From positions 1 through 50,950 of the forward strand of contig JANXSK010000115.1 of assembly GCA_025352695.1 (NCBI GenBank): a stretch of 50,950 nucleotides of DNA. The letters run 5' to 3'. Positions 26,359-34,742 of this stretch are shown in pieces. Position numbers and translations under genes: made by a program. The notes under the pieces were generated by a model. That model was not told the DNA's origin. It saw only the letters and a list, made by a program, of their open reading frames with translations, and did not search any database. The stretch's first letter is position 1, and each line of letters begins with the position of its first letter. The stretch comes from Ferruginibacter sp. GTDB lineage: Bacteria; Bacteroidota; Bacteroidia; Chitinophagales; Chitinophagaceae.

Positions 26359-27357
26359 TTAAATCTTTTTGATCATTTTTATGCCAATTACTAAATTTTC
26401 TAAATGTTGTTCTGTAAAAAACACTTTGCTTATTGTGGCAGCCTCCTTAAGTAGCGCTTGCAGTTTTAGTTGTTTAACACCCAATAATTGGCAGCTTTTT
26501 TTCAATGCCTCTATATCTGTTAAACTGTTAGTTTGTTGTAAGGCTTCCTTAACTGCAACAATATGTAAACCTTCGTCTTTTATTTTTCCCAGTTTGGCAA
26601 TCAACCAACTAAGTGAAAAAAAATGGTTTTGTTCCAATAATAAAAAACAGGTACTATTACCTCCATCAGGCATTTTATTAAAGGGAGATGCAGTAATTTC
26701 TTTGGTAAGATATTTTTGTAAATGTTTGGGTGTTATTTTATTGGGGGATAGTTGTATGCAGCCTAGCATTGCCTGTGGATAAATACTTAACCAGCGTAAT
26801 TTGCGTCTAAGTTCGTGTACATCACTTTCTATGTTATCAAAATGATAGGCCTCTGTTTGAATGAACTCCGTGATATTATAAATGGCTTCTCCGTAAAATT
26901 CTTTGATAGCGCATACTTCTTCGTTTTCTTTCAGCCAATCAACTTCGTTTAACTTTTTTTGTATTTTTTTTATACGTCCGTTGTTTGCTGAAAGCCATTC
27001 TTTTTCTATTAAAAGCTCATTTAAGCTTTGTATTTTTTCTCTTGTTTGTGCCTGTAAATAAGTTATAACTGTAGGGGGTATTTTTTTATTGACAATAATA
27101 TCTTTTGCTATGTTATCATAATAATCAATTGCACCAAGAGTATCTTCCAATAATTTAAACTGTTCCTTTAATTTGCTAAACTTTTTTTTATTGTGCATTT
27201 GGCTATACAACTTAGCTAAACCTTCGAGCATAAATAGTGGTGTACGGGCATCATTATTATAAAGCCACAATGCAGGATTTTTTTGTTTGTTTGCCTTATC
27301 TAATAGTACTTGTAATTTGTTGAGAAAGTAAACAAATCTTGCTGGTCCTTTTTTCAT
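26359..27357 (-). CDS. CHAD-like alpha-helical protein, last gene of the ligase cluster
   Basis: A 332-residue, Lys- and Leu-rich helical protein with no membrane segment. Two segments resemble CHAD-domain helices: NNDARTPLFMLEGLAKLY near residue 30 and SDVHELRRKLRWL near residue 180. CHAD proteins use such basic helices to bind polyphosphate or other anions. Many basic residues (Lys runs, HLQKYLTKE) would suit that. It follows the second ATP-grasp gene by 62 bases and is probably in the same transcript. The match to CHAD is distant and could be coincidental; the function is unknown. Confidence 0.6.
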   Translation of the reverse strand: MKKGPARFVYFLNKLQVLLDKANKQKNPALWLYNNDARTPLFMLEGLAKLYSQMHNKKKFSKLKEQFKLLEDTLGAIDYYDNIAKDIIVNKKIPPTVITYLQAQTREKIQSLNELLIEKEWLSANNGRIKKIQKKLNEVDWLKENEEVCAIKEFYGEAIYNITEFIQTEAYHFDNIESDVHELRRKLRWLSIYPQAMLGCIQLSPNKITPKHLQKYLTKEITASPFNKMPDGGNSTCFLLLEQNHFFSLSWLIAKLGKIKDEGLHIVAVKEALQQTNSLTDIEALKKSCQLLGVKQLKLQALLKEAATISKVFFTEQHLENLVIGIKMIKKI

Positions 27358-27419
27358 TTCTACATTTTTTATCAGTTAAAAAATAATTATTAGCTGCTGT
27401 ATTTTTAGTGCATTAATTT

Positions 27420-28610
27420 TTATAACTCAAAAAAGGCAACACTGCTCCCAACCCAGGTTCTATCTTTATTGTACCTGGTGCCAATCATTTTACCTTTACT
27501 TAGTCTTGCCAGGTTATGTACTGCTATTGGCCTAGCCCAACCTTTTTTCCAAAAATAAAACAAACGTATTTCTGCTTTTGCTGGTACATCAGGTGTTTCA
27601 ATTATATCCGCATATTTTACTTTTTTCTGAAGTATCCAATTTTCCGGATCTGTAACTTTATCTATATCTGCTTTTGTAACATCAATAATTACACCCATCC
27701 CTGCAAAAGAAAATAAGGGCTTCAGCACATAATTTTCAAGGTCGGCAGGTATATTTTTTAACTCATTTAAATAAAAAGTTGCTGGCACAAAAGGATTGTC
27801 TATCAGTGGCAGTGTGTATTTACTGATGCGATAAAACCAGTTTGGATGAGGAACCCATTCAACATCCCATGGATACGAAATATCAATAATTTTACCCAAG
27901 TTTTTTTGCTGATGCAGGTCGTCAAAAATAAGCCGGTTATAGATTTTTTTTATGCGTATTTGCTTACCCACTTTTTCATAAAACAGTTGATTGCCTACTC
28001 CAATTATTTTAGTTATACAAACGGTTTTTATACCAAGCAAATCTTCGGTACAATAAAAATCAATTCTAGTTTTTTGTTGCTCGGGATAAATTTCCAGCAG
28101 GATAACATTTTCAGCATTACAATCTCCAATAATTATTTCTTTTAACAACTGTATGTAAGTTGCTTCTGTATAACCATTTAAATAAGCATCATAAGTAGAT
28201 GGCACATTTGCATAAGCTTTGGTAATGGCAGTATGAAAGGCCTGAAATGCAAACAGGGTAGGGAATCCCTGCATTTCTATCAACTGAGGGTCCAGGTTTC
28301 CATTGGTATTTTCGCAGATGCCAAAATCAAAAGCAATAAATTCCGGCTGTTCATTTTCGTTGCTTACAATAATATCTTTTGGTATAGCTTTTTGAGTACG
28401 TGTTTTAAAGTTTTCATCAACTATTACATCAATAATATCTTCACAGGCAGATAACATTTTTAGTGTAAAATCTTTGGGAATAAAAACGGGTGTTTCTGCA
28501 TTTCTAAATTCCAGTGTTCCTGGATGCAGGTTTTCTAACTCTTGTTCGTAAGCAGTATACTTTTTTTCTGAAAAATTATTGTTGAATTGTTGTCTTAATT
28601 CTTTCTGCAT
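27420..28610 (-). CDS. ATP-grasp-like ligase (second of cluster)
   Basis: A 396-residue cytoplasmic protein. The C-terminal third has ATP-grasp features: YVLKPLFSFAGMGVIID as the nucleotide loop, WILQKKV, EIRLFYFW and a final NKDRTW. The N-terminal part (GTLEFRNAETPVFIP, FDFGICENTNGNLDPQLIEMQG) resembles substrate domains of circularly permuted or glutathionylspermidine-synthase-like ligases. ATP-grasp enzymes join a carboxylate to an amine via an acylphosphate. Gaps of 75 and 62 bases to its neighbours fit an operon. The exact subfamily is uncertain because the magnesium-binding E/N pair is not clearly seen. Confidence 0.65.
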   Translation of the reverse strand: MQKELRQQFNNNFSEKKYTAYEQELENLHPGTLEFRNAETPVFIPKDFTLKMLSACEDIIDVIVDENFKTRTQKAIPKDIIVSNENEQPEFIAFDFGICENTNGNLDPQLIEMQGFPTLFAFQAFHTAITKAYANVPSTYDAYLNGYTEATYIQLLKEIIIGDCNAENVILLEIYPEQQKTRIDFYCTEDLLGIKTVCITKIIGVGNQLFYEKVGKQIRIKKIYNRLIFDDLHQQKNLGKIIDISYPWDVEWVPHPNWFYRISKYTLPLIDNPFVPATFYLNELKNIPADLENYVLKPLFSFAGMGVIIDVTKADIDKVTDPENWILQKKVKYADIIETPDVPAKAEIRLFYFWKKGWARPIAVHNLARLSKGKMIGTRYNKDRTWVGSSVAFFEL

Positions 28611-28685
28611 ACAGATTTTAATTGATGGTATTATGTTAGCTAAAAATAATCATAATAATCTAACGCTACAATCAATAAAAAGTAA

Positions 28686-29531
28686 TTATATTTTTATAGG
28701 CTGTAAACGCTGCATTGCAATTTGTAAAAAATTTGGTAGTACATGTTCATAAGTAAAAATAATTTTATCCGGATCATTCAATTGTTCAATCATGCTAGCC
28801 CATTTTGCTTCGCCGTGATTTTCAATTACCGTTTTCTTTTTATCAGCTGTTTTCAAATACATACTCATTCCAACTGCATCAGCTTCGGGGTGAAACTGTG
28901 TGCCGATCATATACTCATTAAACCGAACAGCCATAATAGCTCTTTCTAACAGAATATGCGGACGTTCTTTTTCTATAGCTAAAATTAAAGCACCTAGTTC
29001 AAGTAAATGAGTATGACTGGATTCTACAACCTGATAGTCTCTGCTATCAACTGCATAAAATGGATCTTTCATACCTTCAAAAACAACTTCATCTTTTCCA
29101 TATTTTAATAAATGTATAGGAAAAACCCCGAACGAAGTGCTTCTTCTTTGGCAAACAATACCAACTTTATAATGCCTGCAGGCTAGTTGAAAAGAGTGGC
29201 AAATAAAGAATACATATTTCTTTTGAATATGGGTTTCATTGTTGTTCCATTTATCTAATTTATTTAACCAGTTGAAAAATACATTTTCCCATTCACTTCC
29301 TTCACTATCTAATGGGCTGCCTGGACCACCACTTGAAATAAAAATATCATAAGAAAGATCTGGCACTTTCATGTTTTGCCTAACATCAAATTCATCCCAC
29401 ATAATATCGAGGTCGTTTCTATCGCTAAATTGAGTAAGTATTTCCCTAATACAGCGCATACCTTGATTGGCTACACCATCATAAAGATCAAGAATTGCTA
29501 TACGAATTTTATTTTTTTGAATTAAAGACAT
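28686..29531 (-). CDS. Class I glutamine amidotransferase-like protein
   Basis: A 281-residue protein with the triad of class I amidotransferases: Cys111 in FFICHSFQLA, and His214 and Glu216 in GTQFHPEAD. SSGGPGSPLDSEG is the oxyanion-side loop. Family members release ammonia from glutamine for a partner synthase, or act as gamma-glutamyl hydrolases. No synthase domain is fused here, so the partner is presumably one of the ligases in the same gene run. The C-terminal 60 residues (NHGEAKWASMIEQLNDPDK) are outside the core domain. TATTTTTG at 29543-29536 fits a -7 box, but no -33 TTG was found. Confidence 0.85.
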   Translation of the reverse strand: MSLIQKNKIRIAILDLYDGVANQGMRCIREILTQFSDRNDLDIMWDEFDVRQNMKVPDLSYDIFISSGGPGSPLDSEGSEWENVFFNWLNKLDKWNNNETHIQKKYVFFICHSFQLACRHYKVGIVCQRRSTSFGVFPIHLLKYGKDEVVFEGMKDPFYAVDSRDYQVVESSHTHLLELGALILAIEKERPHILLERAIMAVRFNEYMIGTQFHPEADAVGMSMYLKTADKKKTVIENHGEAKWASMIEQLNDPDKIIFTYEHVLPNFLQIAMQRLQPIKI

Positions 29532-29591
29532 GATGCAAAAATAATAATTTTATTTTAGATCATATTGTGCCGCACTTGTAGTTAATGACAG

Positions 29592-30704
29592 TTATATACC
29601 TGCTAAAAAACTGCTTTGAATATAATCTACCACATCTACTAGGCTGTTGGTTTGCTCATATATCTTTAGTTGTCTGTCTGCACCTGTACCTTGCTCCAGT
29701 ATATTGTGTACATAATTAATTGCATGCCGGCTGCCAAGGTGAGGTATCACATCATCTACAAAATCAAGTAACTCATAAATTAATACCCTTGTATTAATTT
29801 CAGTTTCTTTACCAAAATCAATCATACTGCCATCAATACCGTACCTGCTGGCACGCCATTTATTTTCGTTTATCAAAGCCCGGGAGTAGGTCATAAAATT
29901 TAGGTTCTGGCTACGTAGTTTGTACAGCTTTGCGCACAATGCCTGAAATAATGCAGCAATAGCAATGGTTTCCTGCACTGTCATAGGAATATCACAAATG
30001 CGAAATTCAACAGTATTAAAAAATGGATGCACTCTTAAATCCCACCAAATTTTTTTTGCGTTATCTATACAATTTGTTTTTACTAGCAGTTTTATATAGT
30101 TTTCGTAAGCCTCTATGCTTTCAAAATAATCTGGGATACCGGTACGGGGAAATTTATCAAATACTTTTGTACGAAAAGATTTATATCCTGTTTTTCTACC
30201 TTCCCAAAAGGGCGAGTTTGTACTTAATGCATAAATATGCGGTAAAAAATAACGGGCCGAATTGGCAATATGAATAGCCATTTCCCTATTTTCCATGCCA
30301 ACGTGCACATGTAATCCAAAAATTAAATTGCTTCGTGCAGCTTCCTGAAGTTCATTTACTATTTCACTATATCTTACATGATCTGTTATCAACTGACTTT
30401 CCCAATGGCTAAAAGGATGGGTGCCGGCAGCACCTAATTTAAAGCCTAATCCTTCACCAATACTGCTGATGGTTTTACGCAACATAGAAACATCCATAAA
30501 GGCTTCATCAATATCCTGACAAATATCTGTACCCACTTCTACAACAGCCTGGTGCATTTCGGCTTTAACCTTATCTTTAATCATCTTCTGGCCTTCCTGC
30601 ACAATTTTTTGTTCATGGCTTTTTAGTTCCCTTGTTTCGGGATCAATAACCATATATTCTTCTTCTACTCCGATTGTAAAACCTTTGTATGATAGGTTAG
30701 CCAT
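29592..30704 (-). CDS. Carboxylate-amine ligase, GCS2 (YbdK-like) family
   Basis: A 370-residue member of the glutamate-cysteine ligase type 2 family. Motifs: FTIGVEEEYMVIDP at the start, SNLIFGLHVHVGMENREMA in the middle, and WWDLRVHPFFNTVEFRICDIP with metal- and substrate-binding residues, all apparently intact. YbdK-type enzymes form gamma-glutamyl or related amide bonds with ATP; most have unknown true substrates. It is the second gene of the minus-strand cluster, 175 bases after the first ATP-grasp gene and 60 bases before the amidotransferase. No gshB follows, so simple glutathione synthesis is not indicated. Confidence 0.9.
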   Translation of the reverse strand: MANLSYKGFTIGVEEEYMVIDPETRELKSHEQKIVQEGQKMIKDKVKAEMHQAVVEVGTDICQDIDEAFMDVSMLRKTISSIGEGLGFKLGAAGTHPFSHWESQLITDHVRYSEIVNELQEAARSNLIFGLHVHVGMENREMAIHIANSARYFLPHIYALSTNSPFWEGRKTGYKSFRTKVFDKFPRTGIPDYFESIEAYENYIKLLVKTNCIDNAKKIWWDLRVHPFFNTVEFRICDIPMTVQETIAIAALFQALCAKLYKLRSQNLNFMTYSRALINENKWRASRYGIDGSMIDFGKETEINTRVLIYELLDFVDDVIPHLGSRHAINYVHNILEQGTGADRQLKIYEQTNSLVDVVDYIQSSFLAGI

Positions 30705-30726
30705 ATTTAATTAATAATTGATAGTT

Positions 30727-30845
30727 GATAATTGATAATTTCTTTAATCTTGCAAGTCTATTAAATTAGAAAAATTGTAATGAATCAGCAATTTTAATTG
30801 TACAAATAATTAATGCGCTTCGATATAACCGAATTATCAATTATC
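30727..30845. repeat. Inverted repeat pair GATAATTGATAATT / AATTATCAATTATC
   Basis: Perfect 14-base arms at 30727-30740 and 30832-30845, 91 bases apart, inside the 175-base gap between the first two genes of the ligase cluster. The left arm is part of a longer run of ATTGATA-like units starting near 30714. It may be a regulatory site, a small mobile-repeat remnant or simple-sequence decay. Confidence 0.6.
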
Positions 30846-30879
30846 CATTCAAAAATTTTCCATTAAAAAATATTATTCA

Positions 30880-31833
30880 TTAAAAAAGACTTTGTTTATT
30901 CGTACTTCTTTGTATATACTCTCCCCAGGTTAAATTATCGACTCCATCTTTTTGTACCAACGCTTTTTCTATAGCATAAAGTGCTGCAGTTTCAACAACC
31001 CATTCAAAATTTTCTTCACCAACACTTGTTCTTTCCGCATCAGGGGCAGGATTACAAAAATCGATAGCATAGGGTACTCCATCTTTTAGTGCCAATTCTA
31101 CTGTATTAAAATCGTATCCTAAATAGTGGTTAATTTGCAAGACTATCTCCGTCATCAATTTTAATTTTTCTGTCGAAGGTTTAAAATCGGCAACGTAGCG
31201 CAAAGCATGTGGATTGCGTGGTTCATACGGCATAATACGTACATGTTTACCTCCGATACAATAACAGCGATAGTATTCTTCAAAAATTATTTCTTCCTGC
31301 AACATCATTACCAACTCACCTGTTTCGCCATGTTTTTCAAAAAAATCATTTTTATCTGTCAATTTGTAAACGTTTTTCCAACCTCCACCAGCAAAGGGTT
31401 TCATGTAAGCGGGAAAGCCAACGTACTTAAAAATACCTTCCCAATCTAATGGGTAGGCAAGGTTGCTGAAGGAGTCATCGGTTGTATCTGCTGGCAAATT
31501 TCTAGATGGCAGGATAACTGTTTTAGGAACCGTTACATTTATTTTTGTTGATAAACAATTATTAAAAAATTTCTCATCTGCACTCCACCAAAAAGGATTG
31601 TTTATTACTGCTGTGCCACATAAGGCAGCATTTTTTAGGTATGCTCTGTAAAAAGGAACATCTTGCGATATTCGGTCAATAATAACAGCATACCCGCTAC
31701 TTTCACCTTGTAGTACTTTATCAATTTTTACAGGTTCTGCCATAATACCTTCAATATTTTTACTATTCACTCTTTCTACAAAAGCTTCAGGAAAACTTCT
31801 TTCTTTACCATGTATGATTCCTATTTTTTTCAT
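30880..31833 (-). CDS. ATP-grasp carboxylate-amine ligase (first of cluster)
   Basis: A 317-residue ATP-grasp protein. The nucleotide loop is YVGFPAYMKPFAGGGWKNVY near 150-170, followed by MMLQEEIIFEEYYRCYCIGG and a metal site region GYDFNTVELALKDGVPYAIDFCNPAPD near the end. RimK/D-Ala-D-Ala-ligase-like enzymes of this fold make peptide or amide bonds. It is the promoter-proximal gene of the five-gene minus-strand cluster and diverges from the esterase gene, so the 155-base spacer 31834-31988 should hold both promoters, though I found no exact consensus there. Confidence 0.82.
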   Translation of the reverse strand: MKKIGIIHGKERSFPEAFVERVNSKNIEGIMAEPVKIDKVLQGESSGYAVIIDRISQDVPFYRAYLKNAALCGTAVINNPFWWSADEKFFNNCLSTKINVTVPKTVILPSRNLPADTTDDSFSNLAYPLDWEGIFKYVGFPAYMKPFAGGGWKNVYKLTDKNDFFEKHGETGELVMMLQEEIIFEEYYRCYCIGGKHVRIMPYEPRNPHALRYVADFKPSTEKLKLMTEIVLQINHYLGYDFNTVELALKDGVPYAIDFCNPAPDAERTSVGEENFEWVVETAALYAIEKALVQKDGVDNLTWGEYIQRSTNKQSLF

Positions 31834-32006
31834 AATTGTATTTTTATAAAGGAGTGATTAATTAAAAAGGGTAGTGCGAAATACATCAATTCCCGAATGT
31901 ATTTTTTTCGGTGGAATTTACCAAATAATACTTACCGCATTTCTTATCGCTGAATAAAATAGCTCGTAAGCAAATAGTTTCCCGCTCAATGCTTATTTTT
32001 GAAGTT

Positions 32007-32816
32007 ATGCCAAATGAGAAAACTGCACGGATTATTGTAGAACAACATGTAATCAAATCGAACTTTTTACAAAGAGATGTTAAAGTAGATTATTATTTGC
32101 CTGCGCATATTGCAGTGCCTGCTACTTTCAGTTTATTATTAATTAATGATGGACAGGATTTAGTGACGATGCAGTTTCAATCTATTCTTGAAAAATTATA
32201 CCAGAACAATGCAATTACACCATTGTTATGCATAGGATTGCATTGTGGTGCAGATAGAAAGAATGAATATGCTACGGCAAAAGTTACAGATTATTTGGGT
32301 CGTGGTGCAAAAGCTTTTCAATATAATCGTTTTATTTTTGAAGAGTTATTGCCATTGATTTATAAAATATACCCTGAATTTTCATTTGAGGAAAAATCAT
32401 ATGCAGGTTTTTCTTTGGGTGGATTAAGTGCATTGGATATTGTATGGAACCATCCAGAAGTATTTACTAAAGTAGGTGTTTTCAGTGGCTCACTTTGGTG
32501 GAGAGATAAAGACCAGCATGCAGTTGATTTTGATGAATCTAAAAACCGTATTATGCACCGGCAGGTTAGGGAAAGTGTGTATGCACCATCGCTTCAATTT
32601 TTTTTTGAAGTGGGCACACAAGATGAAACTGCCGACCGCAATAACAATGGGATTATTGATGCTATTGATGATACCATCAGTTTAATTGAAGAATTAAAAC
32701 GGAAGGGTTACAAGGATGACAATATTGAATACCTTGAGTTACAGGATGGACGACACGATGTAGCCACGTGGGCCAGAGCTTTTCCTGCATTTTTAAAATG
32801 GGGATGGTGGAAGTAA
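32007..32816 (+). CDS. Esterase D/Fes-like alpha/beta hydrolase
   Basis: About 270 residues from the ATG at 32007 (MPNEKTARII); an ATG at 31989 is also in frame. The nucleophile elbow is GFSLGG in SYAGFSLGGLSALDIVW. LLINDGQD near the start and a C-terminal GRHDVATWARAFPAFLKWGW give the Asp/His side. This is the putative-esterase family (PF00756), which includes enterochelin esterases and S-formylglutathione hydrolases. No signal peptide is present, so it is cytoplasmic. It diverges from the ligase cluster and may hydrolyse its product or a precursor; that link is inference from position. Confidence 0.85.
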   Translation: MPNEKTARIIVEQHVIKSNFLQRDVKVDYYLPAHIAVPATFSLLLINDGQDLVTMQFQSILEKLYQNNAITPLLCIGLHCGADRKNEYATAKVTDYLGRGAKAFQYNRFIFEELLPLIYKIYPEFSFEEKSYAGFSLGGLSALDIVWNHPEVFTKVGVFSGSLWWRDKDQHAVDFDESKNRIMHRQVRESVYAPSLQFFFEVGTQDETADRNNNGIIDAIDDTISLIEELKRKGYKDDNIEYLELQDGRHDVATWARAFPAFLKWGWWK

Positions 32817-32867
32817 CAATTATGTATTGAGTATTGAGACAGCTTGTAAAGTATTTTGTATTAAGAA

Positions 32868-32899
32868 AAAACCGTAACAGCCAACGCTATCACGGTTTT
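32868..32899. terminator. Terminator between esterase and dipeptidase genes
   Basis: AAAACCGT (32868-32875) pairs with ACGGTTTT (32892-32899); an inner AGC/GCT pairing shortens the loop. A and T runs flank both sides, so it can serve the convergent genes in both directions. Confidence 0.7.
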
Positions 32900-33007
32900 A
32901 TATTTTTTATATAATCACTTGCTAAATCTTACCTCTTTAAAATATACTTACGAAATTAAAGCCGCTAACTAAATACTTTATACTCAATATTAAGTACTAA
33001 ATAAAAA

Positions 33008-34378
33008 CTAAGAATTCATTTCAGAAAAATATTTATGAAAATAAGGAATGGTTTCAATTCCTTTATAAAAATTCTCCAGGTTAAATTTTTCGTTCGGGCT
33101 GTGTAGGTTGTCGCTATCTAAACCAAACCCCATAAATACAATCTTGATGCCTAATTCTTTTTCAAACAAGGCACAAATGGGTATACTTCCTCCTCCACGA
33201 ACAGGAATTGGTTTTTTACCAAATGTTGTTTCCATGGCTTTTGCTGCTGCCAAGTAAGCTTTACTGTCTATTGGGGTCATATAGGGCTCACCTCCATGAT
33301 GTTCAAATGCGCTAATAGTAACATTTGGGGGTGCAATTTTTTTAAAATATTCCAACAGCATGGCGGTAATTTTAATAGAAGATTGGTTTGGTACCAAACG
33401 GGTAGAGATTTTTGCGCTGGCCCAGCTTGGTAATACTGTTTTAGCACCTTCGCCTTGGTAACCACCCCAAATACCATTTAATTCTAGTGTTGGTCTTAAA
33501 CCTGTTCTTTCAATAGTGCTGTATCCTTTTTCTCCCCATAGTTCTTTTATCCCCAAGTCATCTTTATACTCCTGTTCATTAAAAGGTGCTTCGGCCATTA
33601 ATTTTCTTTCTTCTTCAGTAGCAACCACAACATCGTTATAAAAATCGGGGATTGTAATATGATTATTTTCATCATGACAACTGGCAATCATTTTGGCAAG
33701 AATAGTTATAGGGTTAGCAACAGCACCACCATAAACACCACTATGTAAGTCACGGTTAGGTCCGGTAACGGTTAATTCGATATAACTAAGACCACGTACC
33801 CCAATATCAATACTGGGAGTATCTAAACTAATCATGGCGGTATCGCTGATTAAAACTACATCTGCTTTTAATAACTCCTTATGCGATGCTACAAACTTGC
33901 CAAGGTTTGTTGAGCCTACTTCTTCTTCTCCTTCAATACAAAATTTAATATTGTTGGTAAGGCTGTTGGTTTGCACCAATATTTCCAATGCTTTAATATG
34001 CATGTATACCTGACCCTTATCATCGCAACTGCCACGGGCAAAAATTTTGCCATCGATAATTACAGGATCAAAAGGTCCGCTTTTCCAAAGTTTCAACGGC
34101 TCTACAGGTTGTACATCATAATGGCCGTAAACTAATACTGTTGGTTTATTAACATCTATTATTTTTTCTGCATAAACAATTGGGTGGCCTTCTGTTTGAT
34201 AGATTTCAACTTTGTCAACTCCTGATTCTAGTAAACGCTGTTTTATTGTTTCTGCACAAGTTACCATATCTGCTTTATTTTCACCTTTGGCACTTATACT
34301 TGGTATGCGCAATAGTTCTAATAATTCATTTAAAAACCGGTCTTTATTTTTTTCCTGGTACTCTTTCCAAACTTGCAT
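33008..34378 (-). CDS. M20-family dipeptidase
   Basis: A 456-residue zinc peptidase. The metal site motifs are VYGHYDVQP, GSCDDKGQ, EGEEEVGS and the C-terminal MGFGLDSDNLHSPNEKF. The dimerisation domain has the DLHSGVYGGAVANP motif. These are features of cytoplasmic dipeptidases of the carnosinase/CPG2 type, which cut dipeptides including unusual ones. Length is normal and the key residues look intact. It stands convergent to the esterase, beside the amide-ligase cluster, so it might recycle or process its product; this is only a positional hint. No promoter was identified. Confidence 0.92.
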   Translation of the reverse strand: MQVWKEYQEKNKDRFLNELLELLRIPSISAKGENKADMVTCAETIKQRLLESGVDKVEIYQTEGHPIVYAEKIIDVNKPTVLVYGHYDVQPVEPLKLWKSGPFDPVIIDGKIFARGSCDDKGQVYMHIKALEILVQTNSLTNNIKFCIEGEEEVGSTNLGKFVASHKELLKADVVLISDTAMISLDTPSIDIGVRGLSYIELTVTGPNRDLHSGVYGGAVANPITILAKMIASCHDENNHITIPDFYNDVVVATEEERKLMAEAPFNEQEYKDDLGIKELWGEKGYSTIERTGLRPTLELNGIWGGYQGEGAKTVLPSWASAKISTRLVPNQSSIKITAMLLEYFKKIAPPNVTISAFEHHGGEPYMTPIDSKAYLAAAKAMETTFGKKPIPVRGGGSIPICALFEKELGIKIVFMGFGLDSDNLHSPNEKFNLENFYKGIETIPYFHKYFSEMNS

Positions 34379-34551
34379 AACTGTGTGTATATAATTTATA
34401 TTAAAAGGTTATTATTTGTAAAACGAAAGTAAGTTTTTAAACAAGTAAAAAGAATGATTTAAAAAACTTAAAATTATACTAAAAGAAATAAAAGTATTGG
34501 TTACTTAACATAGTGAGACTACATTTGTTTCATAATTGAACCTCCAATTTA

Positions 34552-34603
34552 TCAGCCTTTGCAATTGTTGTATCATTAAGTATACCTCTATTGCAAAGGC
34601 TGA
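34552..34603. repeat. 14-base perfect inverted repeat
   Basis: TCAGCCTTTGCAAT (34552-34565) and ATTGCAAAGGCTGA (34590-34603) form a perfect stem around a 24-base loop. No T run follows in either direction, so it is not a plain terminator. It may be an RNA structure or a two-site operator upstream of the dipeptidase gene. Confidence 0.7.
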
Positions 34604-34646
34604 GTCCATTAAATAAGTCCTGTATAAATAGTATTATGCAATAAAA

Positions 34647-34677
34647 AATTATACCCGCCAAAAAAGCGGGTATAATT
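34647..34677 (-). terminator. Terminator of the superoxide dismutase gene
   Basis: AATTATACCCGC (34647-34658) and GCGGGTATAATT (34666-34677) form a perfect 12-base stem. On the minus strand it is followed by T6 (34648-34643). It lies about 65 bases after the superoxide dismutase stop codon. Confidence 0.88.
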
Positions 34678-34742
34678 AAAAAGTACCTTAAAAAATTAGT
34701 TAACAAAAAACATACGATAAAAAGGTAAGTCATTGTAGTATA

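Larger units (their letters stand above)
34379..34742. other. Gene-free spacer with two hairpins
   Basis: 364 bases between the dipeptidase and superoxide dismutase genes, both on the minus strand. It contains the terminator at 34647-34677 and a 14-base inverted repeat at 34552-34603 (listed separately). An open frame of 67 codons at 34530-34733 runs straight through both and is not a gene. Confidence 0.6.

Noticed and set aside
34530..34733. 67-codon hydrophobic minus-strand frame
   Set aside because: It crosses both the dismutase terminator and the 14-base inverted repeat, so it is a chance reading of stem-loops.
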